From: Nocardia acididurans
GTDB taxonomy: Bacteria > Actinomycetota > Actinomycetes > Mycobacteriales > Mycobacteriaceae
DNA: 64,000 nucleotides
NCBI RefSeq assembly: GCF_016741815.1
Contig: NZ_JAERRJ010000004.1
Span: forward strand, 372,001 to 436,000
Direction: 5' to 3'
Position numbers and translations under genes: made by a program. Under the pieces are notes generated by a model. It saw nothing but the letters and a program-made list of their open reading frames with translations. It was not told the DNA's origin and ran no database searches. Positions 36,413-45,375 of the stretch are shown here, one piece after another; the first letter of the stretch is position 1, and each line of letters starts with the position of its first letter.

Positions 36413-36437
36413 CCGGGCGAGCTCTCGGCTCGCCCGG
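36413..36437 (-). terminator. Hairpin in the rplO-secY gap
   Basis: CCGGGCGAGC (36413-36422) and GCTCGCCCGG (36428-36437) form a perfect 10-bp stem with a five-base loop, 24 bases downstream of the rplO stop. It may end or attenuate transcription before secY. Confidence 0.75.
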
Positions 36438-36460
36438 CGTCCCTGTGTTTCAGCCTACCG

Positions 36461-36904
36461 TCAGGCCACAACGGTGGCAGTGCCACCGGCCGCGGTGATC
36501 TTCTCCGAAGCGGAGCCCGAGAACTTGTCGGCGGAAACCTGAACGGCCACACCGATTTCGCCCTCGCCGAGCACCTTCACGAGCTCGTTCTTGCGAACGA
36601 GGCCCGCGGCGACCAATTCGGCCTTGCCCACGGCGCCGCCCTGCGGGAACAGGCGGGCGATGTCACCGACGTTCACGACCTGGTATTCGGTGCGGAACGG
36701 GTTGGTGAAGCCCTTGAGCTTGGGCAGACGCATGTGAATCGGCATCTGACCGCCCTCGAAGCGGACCGGGACGTTCTTGCGAGCCTTCGTACCCTTGGTA
36801 CCGCGGCCCGCGGTCTTGCCCTTCGAGCCCTCACCGCGACCCACACGGGTCTTCTCGGTCTTGGAGCCCGGGGCCGGACGCAGGTGGTGCAACTTGATGG
36901 TCAT
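36461..36904 (-). CDS. rplO: 50S ribosomal protein L15
   Basis: 147 residues. N-terminal [20 protein letters not shown] with the Gly/Lys-rich [13 protein letters not shown] extension that enters the 23S rRNA core, then the globular C-domain. It follows rpmD by three bases in the spc-type order. Confidence 0.97.
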   Translation of the reverse strand: MTIKLHHLRPAPGSKTEKTRVGRGEGSKGKTAGRGTKGTKARKNVPVRFEGGQMPIHMRLPKLKGFTNPFRTEYQVVNVGDIARLFPQGGAVGKAELVAAGLVRKNELVKVLGEGEIGVAVQVSADKFSGSASEKITAAGGTATVVA

Positions 36905-36907
36905 GCG

Positions 36908-37087
36908 TTAGACCTCCTCTACGACAACGAGGTGGCGCACGACGTTGATCAGGCCGCGGTTCTGCGCATTGTCCTCACGGACCACGGTCTGGCGGATGCC
37001 ACGCAGCCCGAGGGTGCGCAGCGAATCGCGCTGGTTCGACTTGGCGCCGATGGACGACTTGGTCTGGGTCACCTTGAGCTGTGCCAT
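36908..37087 (-). CDS. rpmD: 50S ribosomal protein L30
   Basis: 59 residues from ATG 37087. The longer frame to 37303 is a shadow of rps[20 protein letters not shown] and the [14 protein letters not shown] segment are typical of bacterial L30. One base separates its start from the rpsE stop. Confidence 0.96.
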   Translation of the reverse strand: MAQLKVTQTKSSIGAKSNQRDSLRTLGLRGIRQTVVREDNAQNRGLINVVRHLVVVEEV

Positions 37088-37088
37088 A

Positions 37089-37724
37089 TCAGGCCCCCTG
37101 TCCCGCGCGCGCCCGCAGCATGCCCGCAGGAGCAACATCCTCGAGCGGCAGACCGCGGCGAGCGGCAACCTCTTCGGGACGCTGCAGCTGCTTGAGGGCA
37201 GCAACGGTGGCGTGCACGACGTTGATGGCGTTGTCGCTACCGAGCGACTTGGCCAGGATGTCGTGGATACCGGCGCACTCGAGCACGGCACGAGCCGCGC
37301 CACCGGCGATCACACCGGTACCCGGCGAAGCCGGACGCAGCATGACGACACCGGCCGCCGCCTCACCCTGAACCGGGTGGACGATGGTGGAGCCGATCAT
37401 CGGGACGCGGAAGAAGCCCTTGCGAGCCTCCTCGACACCCTTCTGGATGGCCGCGGGAACTTCCTTGGCCTTGCCGTAGCCGACGCCGACCAGACCGTTG
37501 CCGTCGCCGACGATCACGAGGGCGGTGAAGCTGAAGCGACGACCACCCTTCACAACCTTGGAGACGCGGTTGATCGCGACTACGCGCTCGAGCTGGTTGC
37601 TCTTCTCCTGCTGCTGCTGGTCGCGGCGGTCGTTACGACGGCCCCGGCCACCATCACGGTCATTGCTGCCATTCTGGCCGGCGGGACCGTTGTTTCCGCC
37701 GTCACGCCGCTGACGTCCCGGCAT
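37089..37724 (-). CDS. rpsE: 30S ribosomal protein S5
   Basis: 211 residues. S5 domain from about residue 45 ([19 protein letters not shown]) with [20 protein letters not shown] and the C-terminal domain. The N-terminal 40 residues are an Asn/Gln/Arg/Gly-rich extension ([18 protein letters not shown]) longer than in E. coli S5 and common in actinobacteria. Confidence 0.96.
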   Translation of the reverse strand: MPGRQRRDGGNNGPAGQNGSNDRDGGRGRRNDRRDQQQQEKSNQLERVVAINRVSKVVKGGRRFSFTALVIVGDGNGLVGVGYGKAKEVPAAIQKGVEEARKGFFRVPMIGSTIVHPVQGEAAAGVVMLRPASPGTGVIAGGAARAVLECAGIHDILAKSLGSDNAINVVHATVAALKQLQRPEEVAARRGLPLEDVAPAGMLRARAGQGA

Positions 37725-37755
37725 CAGACGTTCCCTTCGTTCGCAGTGTTGATCA

Positions 37756-38163
37756 TCAGAACTTCAGCCCACCTTCACGGGCGGCATCGGCGAGCGCCGC
37801 GATACGGCCGTGGTAGTCGTGACCACCACGGTCGAACACGACCGCCTCGACGCCGGCAGCCTTGGCGCGGGCGGCGATGAGCTCGCCGACCTTGGCGCCC
37901 TTGGCGGACTTGTCACCCTCGGCGGCACGCACGTCGGCCTCGATCGAGGACGCGGCGGCAATGGTCTTGCCGATCGAGTCGTCGATGAGCTGAGCGTGCA
38001 GGTGACGCGAGGAGCGGTTGACCACGAGACGCGGCCGCTCCGCGGTTCCGACGACCTTCTTCCGCAGACGGAAGTGCCGACGCGTCTTGGACAGACGACG
38101 CTTGGTCGAAGCATCCTTGCCCACAGGCAGGCGCTTTGCCTTCTGGTTCTCAGTCTGTGCCAT
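37756..38163 (-). CDS. rplR: 50S ribosomal protein L18
   Basis: 135 residues. A basic N-terminus, then [20 protein letters not shown] and the C-terminal [22 protein letters not shown]18 binds 5S rRNA. The gap to rpsE is 31 bp and to rplF 3 bp. Confidence 0.96.
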   Translation of the reverse strand: MAQTENQKAKRLPVGKDASTKRRLSKTRRHFRLRKKVVGTAERPRLVVNRSSRHLHAQLIDDSIGKTIAAASSIEADVRAAEGDKSAKGAKVGELIAARAKAAGVEAVVFDRGGHDYHGRIAALADAAREGGLKF

Positions 38164-38166
38164 GGC

Positions 38167-38706
38167 TTACTTACCCGTCTTTCCGACCTTGCGGCGAACG
38201 ACCTCGCCGGCGTAGCGGATGCCCTTGCCCTTGTACGGGTCGGGCTTACGCAGGCCGTGGATCACCGCGGCGATCTGGCCGACCTTCTGCTTGTCGATGC
38301 CGGACACCGAGAACTTGGTCGGGGACTCCACCGCGAAGGTGATGCCCTCGGGGGCGTCGACCGGAACCGGGTGGCTGTAGCCCAGGGCGAACTCGAGGTT
38401 CGAGCCCTTGGCGGCAACGCGGTAACCGACGCCGAAGATTTCCATCTTCTTCTCGTAGCCCTGGGTCACACCGATGATCATGTTGTTGATCAGGGTGCGG
38501 GTCAGGCCGTGCAGCGAACGGTTCAGGCGCTCGTCGTTCGGACGAATCACCTCCAGCTCACCGGACTCGGCCTTGGAAACCGTGATCGGCTCGGCGACCA
38601 CGTGCGACAGGGTGCCCTTGGAACCCTTCACCGTGATGTTCTGGCCGTCGATGGAAACCTCGACACCGGCGGGAACCGGGATCGGCTTCTTACCGATACG
38701 CGACAT
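38167..38706 (-). CDS. rplF: 50S ribosomal protein L6
   Basis: 179 residues of normal length: [16 protein letters not shown] at the start, two repeated alpha/beta domains, and the C-terminal [12 protein letters not shown] signature that contacts 23S rRNA near the factor-binding site. Confidence 0.97.
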   Translation of the reverse strand: MSRIGKKPIPVPAGVEVSIDGQNITVKGSKGTLSHVVAEPITVSKAESGELEVIRPNDERLNRSLHGLTRTLINNMIIGVTQGYEKKMEIFGVGYRVAAKGSNLEFALGYSHPVPVDAPEGITFAVESPTKFSVSGIDKQKVGQIAAVIHGLRKPDPYKGKGIRYAGEVVRRKVGKTGK

Positions 38707-38720
38707 TGTTCCTACCTCCC

Positions 38721-39119
38721 TTACCAGACGTAGGCGAGGACTTCCCCGCCTACACTCTGCTGCTTGGCCTGGCGGTCCGTGAGAAGGCCCTGCGACGTGG
38801 AGATGATCGCCACGCCCAGGCCACCCAGCACCTTGGGCAGGTTGGTGGACTTCGCGTAAACCCGGAGACCCGGCTTCGACACGCGACGCACACCCTGCAG
38901 GGAGCGCTCGCGGCTGGGGCCGTACTTCAGGTCGACGATCAGGGTCTTGCCGACGGTCGCATCTTCGGTGCGGTAATCGGCGATGTAGCCCTCACGCTTC
39001 AGGATCTCGGCGATGTTCGCCTTGAGCTTGGAGTGCGGAGCCTTCACCTGATCGTGGTACGCCGAGTTGGCGTTGCGCAGACGGGTCAAGAAGTCTGCGA
39101 TCGGATCAGTCATGGTCAT
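38721..39119 (-). CDS. rpsH: 30S ribosomal protein S8
   Basis: 132 residues from ATG 39119; MTDPIAD at 39113 is the alternative start. The frame further upstream is leader. [14 protein letters not shown] and the C-terminal [22 protein letters not shown] are diagnostic. It is the first gene of the distal spc unit here, although in most bacteria it follows rpsN/rpsZ directly. It has its own promoter at 39300-39328 and about 170 bases of leader. Confidence 0.96.
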   Translation of the reverse strand: MTMTDPIADFLTRLRNANSAYHDQVKAPHSKLKANIAEILKREGYIADYRTEDATVGKTLIVDLKYGPSRERSLQGVRRVSKPGLRVYAKSTNLPKVLGGLGVAIISTSQGLLTDRQAKQQSVGGEVLAYVW

Positions 39120-39299
39120 GAGTTGACCGCTACCTTTCTCGCCGCGGTTCCCATCCAGCACCGTCAGAGATCGGCGGTCGTGGGCCTACGACAATTCGGG
39201 ATTCGGTCCAGCCGGGATTGCCCGACCGGATAGTGCGCCTCTCGGGCGTATGACCGACGCAGACGCGTACGGACATAGCTGTGCCCAAGCAACCGGTCC

Positions 39300-39328
39300 A
39301 GTGTAAACAAGCCCCCAACCAGGGCCAA
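39300..39328 (-). promoter_or_regulatory. Promoter of the rpsH unit, twin of the rplN promoter
   Basis: On the - strand: -35 TTGGCC (39323-39328), 17-bp spacer, -10 TACACT (39300-39305), followed by GGACCGGTTGC. The rplN upstream region at 53454-53482 has TTGGGC, 17 bp, TACACT and the same downstream GACCGGTTGC. Conservation of both boxes, the spacer and flanking bases supports a real sigma-A-type promoter. Confidence 0.75.
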
Positions 39329-39361
39329 ATCGGGGTTGCCCGAGGTGGCGAGGCCCACACC

Positions 39362-40309
39362 TCAGGGGAAGAGCGTGAGGACCTGGGTCAGGATGGTCTC
39401 GGCGTCCTCCGGATTCCGGGCGGTCACCGAGACCGTGGGGTACCTCGGGCCGTACTTCAGGCCCGGCTCATCGGGATTGATGGCGGGGCCGACCGTCGCG
39501 GTGCGGAAGTGGAAGTCACCCTTCGACGAAACATCCTTGTAGACCGGGTGCCGGCTACCGGGAAGCGTCGTGGGCTCGTCGCCCAGGATCATGTCCTGCT
39601 CCTCGTACTCGTACCGCACCGACACCTCGCCGCCGCGGTAGGTGAAGTCGCAGGTTCGCATCCGTCGATCGGCGGGATTCACGGTGATGCCCAGCGCGGG
39701 CAGCACATCGCATGGATCGGCGGAGGTGAGCACGGTCCGGGCGGTCTCGGGCGCGGTGCCGCGCTGCGGTTCCCGCACCCACTCGGCCGCAGCGGTCCGC
39801 AGGATCGATTCGCCGACCGGGCACGGTTCGGTGCCGAGCGGTGTGGACACGAACAGCATGAGCGCGGCGCCCGCCGGAAACTGCCCTGTGACAGTGCAAT
39901 TCCGCTCGACCAGCTTCTCGAACTGCTCCTTCGGCAGTGCGTCGCGCTCATCGGCGACCATGACACTCAGCCCGTCTACAGTCTTCTCGGTGACCTTCTG
40001 CCCCTTCTGCACGGTCGCCACGACGACCGCCCAATCCAGTTCGATGCCTTTGTAATACTCCGCCGAGCCGATCCCGGCCTCACAGGAATCCGGCTGGTCG
40101 TTCACCACCGACCGGACCGCGCCGAGCTTCTCCAGTTCGGCCCTGGGCACCAACGCGCAGGGATCGATGCCCCGCGCCCGGCGCAGCACCTCCAGGCGCT
40201 GATCATCGTCCTGCGGTTCGGTGAACCAATACCCGGCCGGCCGCGCGGGCTCGGCATCCTTCGCGCAGCCCGCGATCGCCAGCAGCAAGATCGCGATCAC
40301 GGCCGGCAT
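39362..40309 (-). CDS. DUF3558-type lipoprotein
   Basis: 315 residues from ATG 40309; GTG 40315 is also possible, with a GGGGG ribosome site upstream. Lipoprotein signal with lipobox LAIAGC (cysteine near residue 14). The mature part holds two DUF3558-like halves, each with a DPC motif (IDPCALVPRAELEKLG, and ADPCDVLPALGI further on). These proteins are surface lipoproteins of mycolic-acid actinobacteria with unknown roles. Its 3' end lies just outside the rpsH promoter; upstream it is divergent from merR. Confidence 0.7.
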   Translation of the reverse strand: MPAVIAILLLAIAGCAKDAEPARPAGYWFTEPQDDDQRLEVLRRARGIDPCALVPRAELEKLGAVRSVVNDQPDSCEAGIGSAEYYKGIELDWAVVVATVQKGQKVTEKTVDGLSVMVADERDALPKEQFEKLVERNCTVTGQFPAGAALMLFVSTPLGTEPCPVGESILRTAAAEWVREPQRGTAPETARTVLTSADPCDVLPALGITVNPADRRMRTCDFTYRGGEVSVRYEYEEQDMILGDEPTTLPGSRHPVYKDVSSKGDFHFRTATVGPAINPDEPGLKYGPRYPTVSVTARNPEDAETILTQVLTLFP

Positions 40310-40365
40310 CCGCACGACTTTTCCCCCTGGAGAACTCACGCGGCAGAGTCTGCCGGATTCGGGCC

Positions 40366-40396
40366 TTGCCTTGACGCCCAGGGCAATGTTTACCGT
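40366..40396 (+). promoter_or_regulatory. MerR-type promoter/operator upstream of merR-trx
   Basis: TTGCC (40366-40370) and GGCAA (40382-40386) form an inverted repeat with an 11-base gap. It lies between a possible -35 (TTGCCT) and -10 (TACCGT, 40391-40396) with the 19-bp spacer typical of MerR-regulated promoters. The expected start of transcription is at or next to the merR ATG (40403), i.e. a leaderless message. Confidence 0.5.
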
Positions 40397-40402
40397 CGGG
40401 GT

Positions 40403-40816
40403 ATGAAAATCGGCGAGCTGGCCGCTCGGGCCGGGATCACCACGCGGGCGCTGCGGTTTTATGAGGCGCAGGGGTTGCTCAGTGCGCGGCGGGAAGCCAA
40501 TGGGTATCGCGAGTACAGCGAGGCCGATGCGCGGGTGGTCGATGAGATCCGGACGTTGCAGGCGGTGGGGTTGAGCCTCGATGACACGCGGCCGTTCGTC
40601 GAATGTCTGCGGGCGGGGCATGCGGCCGGGGATTCGTGCGCGGATTCCATCGAGGTTTATCGGCGGAAGATCGCGGAGGTGGACGCGCTGCTCGAGCAGT
40701 TGGGGGCGGTGCGGGCGAATCTGGCCGGGAAACTGTCCGATGCCGTTGCCCGGCAAGCGAATCCGTGTGACGGCCGATGGATGGCCGTCGATTCCATTGC
40801 TACAGAGGAGTGCTGA
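40403..40816 (+). CDS. MerR-family regulator with C-terminal cysteines
   Basis: 137 residues. N-terminal winged helix KIGELAARAGITTRALRFYEAQGLL, then the dimerisation helix (EVYRRKIAEVDALLEQLGAVRANL). Four cysteines (ECLRAG, DSCADS, NPCDGR and the final TEEC) could sense metal or thiol stress. Its stop overlaps the thioredoxin ATG by one base, so the thioredoxin is its likely target, with autoregulation through the operator just upstream. Sensor type inferred. Confidence 0.85.
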   Translation: MKIGELAARAGITTRALRFYEAQGLLSARREANGYREYSEADARVVDEIRTLQAVGLSLDDTRPFVECLRAGHAAGDSCADSIEVYRRKIAEVDALLEQLGAVRANLAGKLSDAVARQANPCDGRWMAVDSIATEEC

Positions 40817-41163
40817 TGTCCACCGAACAGATCACGGCCGAGGTCGCTGTCGTCACCGACGAGAACTTCGCACGGGAGGTGCTGGAGCAGGAGCTGCCTG
40901 TGCTGGTGGACTTCTGGGCGGAATGGTGCCCGCCGTGCCGGATGATCGCGCCGGTGCTGGGTGAGATCGCGCGGGAGAAGACCGGGGAATTTCTCATCCG
41001 GAAATTGGACGCTGATGAGAACCCGCTCACGGCAAGGGAATACAAGGTGCTGTCGATGCCCACGCTGATTCTGTTCCGCAACGGCGTGCCGGTGCGCACG
41101 ATCGTGGGTGCTCGTCCCAAGGTCCGGCTGCTCGCCGAGTTGAATGCCGCGCTGAGCGAATAA
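40816..41163 (+). CDS. Thioredoxin
   Basis: 115 residues, cytosolic. FWAEWCPPCRMIAP carries the active site as WCPPC instead of the usual WCGPC, a change found in a subset of actinobacterial thioredoxins that shifts redox potential. The cis-proline is in SMPTLILF. Reduces protein disulfides. Translationally coupled to the MerR gene before it, which suggests induction by disulfide or metal stress. Confidence 0.9.
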   Translation: MSTEQITAEVAVVTDENFAREVLEQELPVLVDFWAEWCPPCRMIAPVLGEIAREKTGEFLIRKLDADENPLTAREYKVLSMPTLILFRNGVPVRTIVGARPKVRLLAELNAALSE

Positions 41164-41267
41164 CCGGGCGGTCCCAGCTGCGAACGTGGCCGCGGCCGCG
41201 CCGTCCTGGAATGATCGGTGCAGGGGGATGCGCCGCGCTTCCTCCGAGCTTCCCGTGGAGAGTTGAC

Positions 41268-42500
41268 GTGCGCGAACTGACGCCCGGAGGCGTAATCCCC
41301 CTGCCCGACGGAACACTGACGATGCGGGCGCCGGCGACGCTCGACCTGTCGGTGATCATTACCGGCGACAGCGGCAGGGTCGACGCGGACGCCGACTTCG
41401 TGTTCTACAACCAGCCGACCACGCCGGGGGTCCGGCTGCACGGCAGCACCGTGACGGTGGAACGAAATCTGCTGCGCGCCGGGGCGACTCGGCTCACACT
41501 CGCGGCCAGCCCGGCACAGCACAACGCACCGATCGGACGGCCCGAATTGCGTGTCAGCGGGCGCGGTCTCGAACTGCGGTTCACCGCGCCGGCCACGCCC
41601 GGGATACGGGCACTGCTGCTCGCGGAGGTGTATCGCCGGGGCGGGGAGTGGCGGCTGCGGGCAATGGGGCAGGGCTACGCCGACGGATTGGCGGGCATCG
41701 CAAGGGATTACGGTGTCGATGTGACCGAGGACAACGGCCCAGCAGCCGCGCCCACTTCGCGTGCCGGGCTGCCGACGGGCGCACAGCCGAACGCCGGGCC
41801 TTCCGGCGCGACACCCCATACCGCCGGACCGCACGCGGCGGCCCCGTACGGCGCGGACCCCCATCGGGCGACTCCGGGCGCCGCGGCCGCGCGCTCGGGC
41901 ACCTCGGACCCGTACTCCGCAGCGCCACGCTCGGGCACTTCGGACCCGAATACCGCGGCCCCGCGCTCCGGCGCCCCGGACCCGAACAATGCGGTCCCAC
42001 GCTCCGGTGACGCGGACTCGAAGGCCGCGTTTCCACGCGCGGGCACCGCGTTCCCGCGCGCAGCCGATCCGTCCACTGCCGCTCGGCCGGCGACATCTCG
42101 CGCCTCGGCCGCGGGCGGTGCGTGGATCAGCGCCGATGTCTCCGAGGTCATCGCGCTGACCAACGCCGAGCGGGCCCGGCACGGAATGCGGCCCCTCGCC
42201 CACGACGTGCGGTTGAGCGCGGTCGCCCGGAAGCACAGTGCGGACATGCTCGAACGCGGGTACTTCTCGCACACCGGCCTGGACGGGCGGCAGCCGTGGG
42301 ATCGCGCGAAAGACGAGGGCATCGACTATCGCGGTATCGCGGAGAACATCGCGTGGGGGCAGCGCAGCGCCGCCGAGGTCGTGGACGGCTGGATGAACAG
42401 TCCCGGGCATCGCGCCAATATCCTCACCCCGGAGTTCACCAATATCGGCGTCGGCCGCGTGGGCGATCACTGGACGCAGCTCTTCGGCCTGGCCTGGTGA
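41268..42500 (+). CDS. TerD-domain / CAP-domain fusion protein
   Basis: 410 residues from GTG 41268 (GTGGAG just upstream). Residues 1-150 match TerD-type calcium-binding stress domains: LTPGGVIPLPDG, DADADFVFYNQPTTPG and LLLAEVYRRGGEWRLRAMGQGY. Residues 160-285 are an Ala/Pro/Ser-rich linker with degenerate APRSGTSDP repeats. The last 120 residues form a CAP/SCP domain (ALTNAERARHG, HSADMLERGYFSHTG, IAENIAWGQ, NSPGHRANIL). No Sec signal is visible, although CAP domains usually work outside the cell. Possibly a stress-linked exported or cell-surface protein. Confidence 0.85.
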   Translation: MRELTPGGVIPLPDGTLTMRAPATLDLSVIITGDSGRVDADADFVFYNQPTTPGVRLHGSTVTVERNLLRAGATRLTLAASPAQHNAPIGRPELRVSGRGLELRFTAPATPGIRALLLAEVYRRGGEWRLRAMGQGYADGLAGIARDYGVDVTEDNGPAAAPTSRAGLPTGAQPNAGPSGATPHTAGPHAAAPYGADPHRATPGAAAARSGTSDPYSAAPRSGTSDPNTAAPRSGAPDPNNAVPRSGDADSKAAFPRAGTAFPRAADPSTAARPATSRASAAGGAWISADVSEVIALTNAERARHGMRPLAHDVRLSAVARKHSADMLERGYFSHTGLDGRQPWDRAKDEGIDYRGIAENIAWGQRSAAEVVDGWMNSPGHRANILTPEFTNIGVGRVGDHWTQLFGLAW

Positions 42501-42643
42501 TCTCCAGCGGGCCGAAACCGACAGGGAGACACGGCCGCCGAAATTTCCCGCGGCGAACCGATTAATCCGGCAGGCTCGTCTCGTCCAATGTTTCGAGGCC
42601 GCACACATGCGGCGACAAACCCATACAGGACGAGGACAGAACG

Positions 42644-43117
42644 ATGAGCAACCCCGAAACCACCTACACCGCCGAGCCCAACAGCCACGTCGCCACCGTC
42701 AGCGCCGTCATCGACGCGCCGAAGGCCGCCGTCTACCGCGCCCACACCGAGATCGACCTGTACCTGCGCTGGTGGGGACCCCGCGAACTCACCAGCAAGG
42801 TCGAGAAGTTCGAACCCGTCACCGGCGGCTCGTGGCGGATCTCGCACGTCGACCCGGAGGGCAACGAGTACGGCTTCCGCGGCGTGTACCACGAGGTCAG
42901 CGCCGATCGCATCGTCCACACCTTCGAATTCGACGGCACCCCCGGGCACGTTTCCCTGGAGACCATCACCTTCGAAGAGGTGGACGGGAAGACCAAGGTC
43001 ACCACGCTGTCGGTGTTCCAGTCCGTCGAGGATCGCGACGGGATGGCGCAGTCCGGTATGGAAGAGTTCGCGCCGATCGGAATGGCACAGCTGCAGGAAG
43101 TGGCAGCCTCGTTGTGA
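42644..43117 (+). CDS. SRPBCC (AHSA1-type) protein
   Basis: 157 residues. IDAPKAAVYRAHTEIDLYLRWWGP at the start, GGSWRISHVDPEG in the middle and a long C-terminal helix. This is the AHSA1/START-like fold, a hydrophobic-pocket protein of unknown ligand. A single gene with its own upstream gap, followed by a strong hairpin. Confidence 0.85.
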   Translation: MSNPETTYTAEPNSHVATVSAVIDAPKAAVYRAHTEIDLYLRWWGPRELTSKVEKFEPVTGGSWRISHVDPEGNEYGFRGVYHEVSADRIVHTFEFDGTPGHVSLETITFEEVDGKTKVTTLSVFQSVEDRDGMAQSGMEEFAPIGMAQLQEVAASL

Positions 43118-43138
43118 CACAGGCTGATTCGCGCGATT

Positions 43139-43172
43139 GAAGCCCTTCCGAATCCCGGTTCGGAAGGGCTTC
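43139..43172. terminator. Strong bidirectional hairpin
   Basis: GAAGCCCTTCCGAA (43139-43152) pairs with TTCGGAAGGGCTTC (43159-43172) around a short loop. It lies between convergent genes ending at 43117 and 43176. Confidence 0.88.
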
Positions 43173-43175
43173 GAG

Positions 43176-43517
43176 CTATCGGCCGACCACTCCGGCCCAG
43201 GCGTCGAGCAGAATTCCCTTCTGCGCCAGGCCCGGACCGTTGCAGCTGACCGTGTTGCCCCACGGGGTCAGGTAGTAGCCGGTCGTGAAAATCGGGGCCT
43301 GCCAAGGGCCGTCGGGCAGATACCAGCCCAGGCAGCGGACATTTCCGCTGTACCAGGTGCCGTCGTCGGGGCAGGTGAAGGTCGCGCTGTCCCAGGTCCG
43401 ATCGATGCGGCAATCCTGGGGTGCGGCGGATGAGGTTCCCGCCGCGGCGACCACACCGGCCGCCATTACTCCGAAAACAATCCCACCTGCGAAAAGCTTG
43501 CGAACGCCGCCAACCAC
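43176..43517 (-). CDS. Small secreted cysteine/tryptophan protein
   Basis: 113 residues from GTG 43517 with AAGGAG seven bases upstream. Sec signal peptide with hydrophobic core GGIVFGVMAAGVV and cleavage near SSAAPQD. The mature ~80 residues contain four cysteines and aromatic motifs (DGTWYSGNVRCLGWYLPDG), which suggests a disulfide-stabilised beta protein. Function unknown. It reads away from the transporter gene. Confidence 0.7.
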   Translation of the reverse strand: MVGGVRKLFAGGIVFGVMAAGVVAAAGTSSAAPQDCRIDRTWDSATFTCPDDGTWYSGNVRCLGWYLPDGPWQAPIFTTGYYLTPWGNTVSCNGPGLAQKGILLDAWAGVVGR

Positions 43518-43708
43518 AAGGATCTCCTTCGTTCCAGCGAGTTTGCTTGATATTCGCGGCCATTCGATCACGTGTTACCGGCGTCGGGCCGGTGAACTGC
43601 GCGGTTCGGGTGCGACGTGGGTCACAATCGTCTACTCTTCGAACACTCTGAAACGTTTGGGTCTCAGAGTCCGGGTCGTCGGATCCGGTCGATGGAGTGA
43701 GGAACGCC

Positions 43709-44605
43709 ATGGATTCGCCACTGGTCTCCGTGGGGCTGCCGCTGGCCCTGGCCGTGATCATGTTCGGGCTGGGGTTGTCCCTCACCGTCGACGACTTCAC
43801 CCGGGTGGTACGCCATCCCCGGACCGTCGGCGTCGCGCTGGCCTGCCAGCTGATCGTATTGCCCGCTGCCGCATTCGGTTTGGTGCTGCTGTTCGATCTG
43901 CCGCCGCTGCTGGCCGTGGGCATGATGCTGCTCGCCGCCTCACCCGGGGGCACCACCGCCAACCTCTTCAGCCACCTCTTCCGGGGTGACGTGGCATTGA
44001 ATGTGACTCTCACAGCGGTGAATTCGGTGATTGCCGTATTCACCCTGCCCCTGATCACCAATTTCGCGATCCGCTATTTCGACCCCGACGAATCCGGTGC
44101 GGTGGGGCTGCAATTCGGTAAGGCCGTGCAGGTCTTCGCCATCGTGCTCATCCCGGTGATCATCGGCATGATCGTGCGCCGCACCTCCCCCGCCTTCGCC
44201 GACCGCATGGACCGTTCCGTCCGCATCGGCTCAGCGGTGGTCCTCGCCCTCGTCGTCATCGGAACCATGGTCGCCGAACGCGATAATCTCGTCTCCTACC
44301 TGGCCGACGTGGGCGCTGTGACCACCCTCTTCTGCCTGATCAGCCTCACTGCAGGCTATTTCGTCCCCCGCCTCCTCGGCGTCGACACCCGCCAATCGAT
44401 CGCCTGCTCCATGGAAATCGGCATCCACAACAGCACCATCGCCATCACCATCGCGCTCAGCGTCCTGGACAGCACCGAAATGGCCGTCCCCCCAGCCGTC
44501 TACGGCGTCCTCATGTTCCCGCTCGCCGCCACCTTCGGCTGGCTCATCACCCGCCGCCACACCCGGGAATCCTCCGGAACCGAATCCGCCCCGACCACGG
44601 CTTAG
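43709..44605 (+). CDS. Bile acid:sodium symporter (BASS) family transporter
   Basis: 298 residues from ATG 43709; GTG 43697 is possible. About nine to ten membrane helices. Family motifs LAASPGGTTANLFSHLFRGDVALNVTLTAVNS (shown in part: ASPGGTTANL and LNVTLTAVNS) and the crossing-helix signature MEIGIHNSTIAI are present, so the sodium-binding regions are intact. Probable importer of an organic anion; substrate unknown. Its 3' end overlaps the extended - strand HEAT gene by 375 bp. Confidence 0.88.
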   Translation: MDSPLVSVGLPLALAVIMFGLGLSLTVDDFTRVVRHPRTVGVALACQLIVLPAAAFGLVLLFDLPPLLAVGMMLLAASPGGTTANLFSHLFRGDVALNVTLTAVNSVIAVFTLPLITNFAIRYFDPDESGAVGLQFGKAVQVFAIVLIPVIIGMIVRRTSPAFADRMDRSVRIGSAVVLALVVIGTMVAERDNLVSYLADVGAVTTLFCLISLTAGYFVPRLLGVDTRQSIACSMEIGIHNSTIAITIALSVLDSTEMAVPPAVYGVLMFPLAATFGWLITRRHTRESSGTESAPTTA

Positions 44606-45310
44606 CGGGAACACGCCTAGATTGTCGAGGTCGCTCAGCATGTAGGCGATGTAATCGAGATCGGCGTCGTAAGGCTCGCGGCCGAGCACTTCGAGCACCG
44701 CCGACATGCCTTGGGGTCCGCCATAGCGAACCAGCTGTTCGGCGGCGTCGACCTGCATCGTGACGATGGGGTCGCCGGCCGTGATCTGTTCCAGGCGCCG
44801 GCGGGCTTGCGGATCCGGCAGATAGCAGCCGAGCACCGGAATGGCGCCTAGGCGGACGGATCCCTTCTCGCTCCACGAATCTCGCAGTGCGTCAGCAAGA
44901 TTCGATCTGACGATGGGGAGCTCGGCGCCGAAGAGGAGCTCGATCTGGTTGATGCCCTCTCGAACGTTTTCCGGCGGGGACAGGGTCAGAATGGCACGCG
45001 CGAGCCGTAGAACCGCGACATGACTGTCGACTTCCAACTCTTGGAGCCGGTAGGCGATGTAATCGGAATCCGGATCATCGACACGGTCACCGAGCTCGCC
45101 CAGCACAACTTCCAAACCATCCCGTCCGCCGAAGCGGGCGAGAGTGTCGGCCGCTTCGACCTGAACCGCCTTGTCGTCGTCGGCGAGAAGTTCGGCCAGG
45201 CGGCCGAGGGCATCGGGCGACGGCAGCCATCGACCGAGCGCCACCGCCGCAGCCTTCCGGGCCGCCCAGTCCGCCGAGCGCGAATCGGCAAGGGCGCGTG
45301 GCAGATCCAT
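44231..45310 (-). CDS. HEAT-repeat protein with abnormal 3' extension
   Basis: 359 residues. Residues 1-230 are HEAT-like helical repeats (KAAAVALGRWLPSPDALGRLAELL, DKAVQVEAADTLARFG). A motif LDYIAYMLSDLDNLGVFP recurs, also seen as SDYIAYRLQELE. The last ~125 residues are the antisense of the BASS transporter gene (AEGGGE to the end), an Asp/Gly-rich non-native-looking tail. The natural stop seems to have been lost, perhaps when the neighbouring gene arrived. Scaffold function; partner unknown. Confidence 0.6.
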   Translation of the reverse strand: MDLPRALADSRSADWAARKAAAVALGRWLPSPDALGRLAELLADDDKAVQVEAADTLARFGGRDGLEVVLGELGDRVDDPDSDYIAYRLQELEVDSHVAVLRLARAILTLSPPENVREGINQIELLFGAELPIVRSNLADALRDSWSEKGSVRLGAIPVLGCYLPDPQARRRLEQITAGDPIVTMQVDAAEQLVRYGGPQGMSAVLEVLGREPYDADLDYIAYMLSDLDNLGVFPLSRGRGGFGSGGFPGVAAGDEPAEGGGEREHEDAVDGWGDGHFGAVQDAERDGDGDGAVVDADFHGAGDRLAGVDAEEAGDEIACSEADQAEEGGHSAHVGQVGDEIIAFGDHGSDDDEGEDHR

Positions 45311-45375
45311 GGCCTCCCCACCTGTTCGAGTGTTGTTAGTATCGGTCCGCTCGGTCGGTAATACGGGGGAAGCTT

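Noticed and set aside
39130..39360. Short - strand frames in the rpsH upstream region
   Set aside because: They lie on the promoter and leader, and their sequence matches no protein pattern.
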